Part shown: positions 62,599 to 64,000 of the stretch, piece after piece
Layout: every line of letters starts with the position of its first letter
Numbering within the stretch: the stretch's first letter is position 1
From: LMUY01 sp965276785
Lineage (GTDB): Bacteria > Pseudomonadota > Alphaproteobacteria > Acetobacterales > Acetobacteraceae
Length of the DNA stretch: 64,000 nt
Reading direction: 5' to 3'
Assembly (NCBI GenBank): GCA_965276785.1
Contig: OZ255629.1
Coordinates: 868,001 to 932,000, forward strand
Notes under the pieces: generated by a model
The model's input: the letters and a program-made list of their open reading frames with translations, nothing else
Told to the model about the DNA's origin: nothing
Databases searched by the model: none
Program-made: the position numbers and the translations under genes

Positions 62599-64000
62599 AT
62601 GAACTATCCCGATACGCAGCTACTCATCGATGGCGAGTGGGGCGCGGCCGCGTCCGGCAAGACGCTGCCGGTGCTTGACCCGGCAACCGGAGAGACGATC
62701 GGGCGGGTTGCGCATGCCGGGCGGGCGGACCTGGACCGCGCCCTTGCCGCCGCCGCCAGCGGTTTCGCCGTCTGGCGCAACACCTCGGCGATGGACCGCA
62801 GCAAGCTGATGCGCAAGGCCGCCGAGCTGCTGCGCGGGCGGGTGGACCAGGTGGCCGAGATCATGGTGCGCGAACAGGGCAAGCCGCTCGCCGAGGCACG
62901 CGGCGAGACGGGGCTGGCGCCGGACAACATCGAGTGGATGGCCGAGGAGGGCCGCCGCTCCTATGGGCGGGTGATCCCGGCCCGGCTGCCGGGGGTCTAT
63001 CAGATGTCGCTGCGCGAGCCGGTGGGGGTGGTGGCCGCGTTCACGCCGTGGAACTTCCCGATCAACCAGGCGGTGAAGAAGATCGCAGCCGCTTTGGCGG
63101 CGGGCTGCGCCATCATCGTCAAAGGCCCGGAGGAAACGCCGGGCAGCGTCGCCGAGCTCGTGCGGGCCTTCCACGATGCCGGCTTGCCGGCGGGCGTGGT
63201 GCAGTTGGTGTATGGCGTGCCGGCGGAGATCAGCTCCTACCTCATCCCGCACCCGGTGATACGCAAGATCAGCTTCACTGGGTCGACCGCAGTCGGCAAG
63301 CAGCTTGCCGCAATGGCAGGGCAGCATATGAAGCGGGTGACGATGGAACTGGGCGGCCACGCGCCGGCGATCATTTTCGATGACGCCAACCTGGAGGTTG
63401 CGACCCAGGTTTTGGCGGCCAACAAGTTCCGCAACGCCGGCCAGGTATGCATCGCGCCGACCCGCTTCCTGGTGCAGGAACGGATATACGACGAGTTCGT
63501 CGGCCGCTTCACCAAGGCGGCGGAGGCGGTGCAGGTGGGCAACGGGCTGGAGTCCGGCACCACCATGGGCCCGCTCGCCAACGACCGACGGGTGCAGGCG
63601 ATGGAGGGGTTCATTGCCGACGCCATCCAGCACGGCGGTGAAGTCCGCACCGGCGGCGCGCGGATCGGCAACAAGGGCAACTTCTTCCAGCCGACGGTGA
63701 TGACCGGTGTGCCGACCGACGCGCGGGCGATGAATGAGGAGCCGTTCGGTCCGCTGGCGCTGATGACGCCGTTCCGCGAGATGGAAGAGGCGGTAAGCGA
63801 GGCCAACCGGCTCGCTTATGGCTTGGCCGCCTATGCCTATACCAGCTCAGCGACCCGCGCGACCAAAGTGGCTGCGGCGGTGGAATCGGGCATGATGGCG
63901 ATCAACCATCACGGCCTGGCGCTGCCGGAGACGCCGTTCGGCGGCGTGAAGGACAGCGGCTATGGCTCGGAGGGAGGCATCGAGGGGCTAGAGGCGTATT
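62599..64000 (+). CDS. Aldehyde dehydrogenase (succinate-semialdehyde type), 3' partial
   Basis: Start ATG 62599 after GAGCGAGGAACGCC. About 467 codons are visible and the frame is open at the right edge; the full protein should be about 480 residues. NAD(P)-dependent ALDH superfamily: FTPWNFPINQAVKKIAAALA (cofactor loop), KISFTGSTAVGKQL, catalytic Glu in MELGGHAPAIIF, catalytic Cys in AGQVCIAPTRF, and EEPFGPLALM. The opening (YPDTQLLIDGEWGAAASG) fits succinate-semialdehyde dehydrogenases (GabD group), but related aldehydes are possible. Confidence 0.92.
   Translation, partial: MNYPDTQLLIDGEWGAAASGKTLPVLDPATGETIGRVAHAGRADLDRALAAAASGFAVWRNTSAMDRSKLMRKAAELLRGRVDQVAEIMVREQGKPLAEARGETGLAPDNIEWMAEEGRRSYGRVIPARLPGVYQMSLREPVGVVAAFTPWNFPINQAVKKIAAALAAGCAIIVKGPEETPGSVAELVRAFHDAGLPAGVVQLVYGVPAEISSYLIPHPVIRKISFTGSTAVGKQLAAMAGQHMKRVTMELGGHAPAIIFDDANLEVATQVLAANKFRNAGQVCIAPTRFLVQERIYDEFVGRFTKAAEAVQVGNGLESGTTMGPLANDRRVQAMEGFIADAIQHGGEVRTGGARIGNKGNFFQPTVMTGVPTDARAMNEEPFGPLALMTPFREMEEAVSEANRLAYGLAAYAYTSSATRATKVAAAVESGMMAINHHGLALPETPFGGVKDSGYGSEGGIEGLEAY

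Overview
This 64 kb window is high-GC, gene-dense DNA of a Gram-negative bacterium. Three features point to an alphaproteobacterium: hrcA-grpE set divergently from rph-rdgB, secG-pyrG-kdsA in one run, and lpxB/kdsA for a Kdo-containing lipid A. The general protein style suggests Rhodospirillales, perhaps Acetobacteraceae; that placement is inference. Most genes are packed with 1-8 nt stop/start overlaps. No rRNA, tRNA or CRISPR array was found.

Layout. 0-7.3 kb: the end of a polyprenyl diphosphate synthase, a CHAP hydrolase, RidA, a small lipoprotein, a four-gene molybdenum-hydroxylase maturation set (MPT-binding/NTP-transferase fusion, two XdhC pieces, CoxE-like VWA protein) and a DUF1345 protein. 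7.3-12.6 kb: an incomplete surface-glycan locus (flippase, acyltransferase, two GT4 glycosyltransferases). 12.6-16.3 kb: an accessory patch with a glycine-zipper lipoprotein, an IS630-type element sitting in a decayed gene, a photoactive yellow protein (PYP) and a GNAT acetyltransferase. 16.5-29.6 kb: one long co-directional run linking a type I secretion ABC transporter and adaptor to a Sel1-repeat protein, a GT2-GT4 chimera carrying an in-frame palindromic repeat element, an unknown W-rich protein, another GT4 enzyme and UvrD/PcrA helicase. 29.6-35.6 kb: a SemiSWEET transporter, kdsA, a frameshifted two-helix membrane gene coupled to a 40-codon gene, pyrG, secG and a DbpA-like helicase. 35.7-46.3 kb: a complete peptide-type ABC operon, then a branched-chain-amino-acid-type ABC operon in which LivM and LivG are fused. 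46.4-52.7 kb: a beta-propeller protein, gspIJK, lpxB, a nitrilase-family protein, GNAT and DUF952. 53-55.5 kb: a DUF4238 gene cut by an IS3-type element. 55.6-64 kb: hisI, a cystathionine beta-lyase-like enzyme, sseA, alaX, NUDIX, grpE, hrcA, rph, rdgB and an aldehyde dehydrogenase that runs off the end.

The points most worth following are: a natural PYP with Phe where the reference protein has the chromophore-contacting Tyr42; the type I secretion/glycosyltransferase/Sel1 cluster, a possible secreted-protein glycosylation system; an approximately 190-bp palindromic element translated in frame inside a glycosyltransferase; a likely programmed -1 frameshift at A7 in the IS630 transposase; and the frameshifted two-helix gene with its tiny coupled partner.
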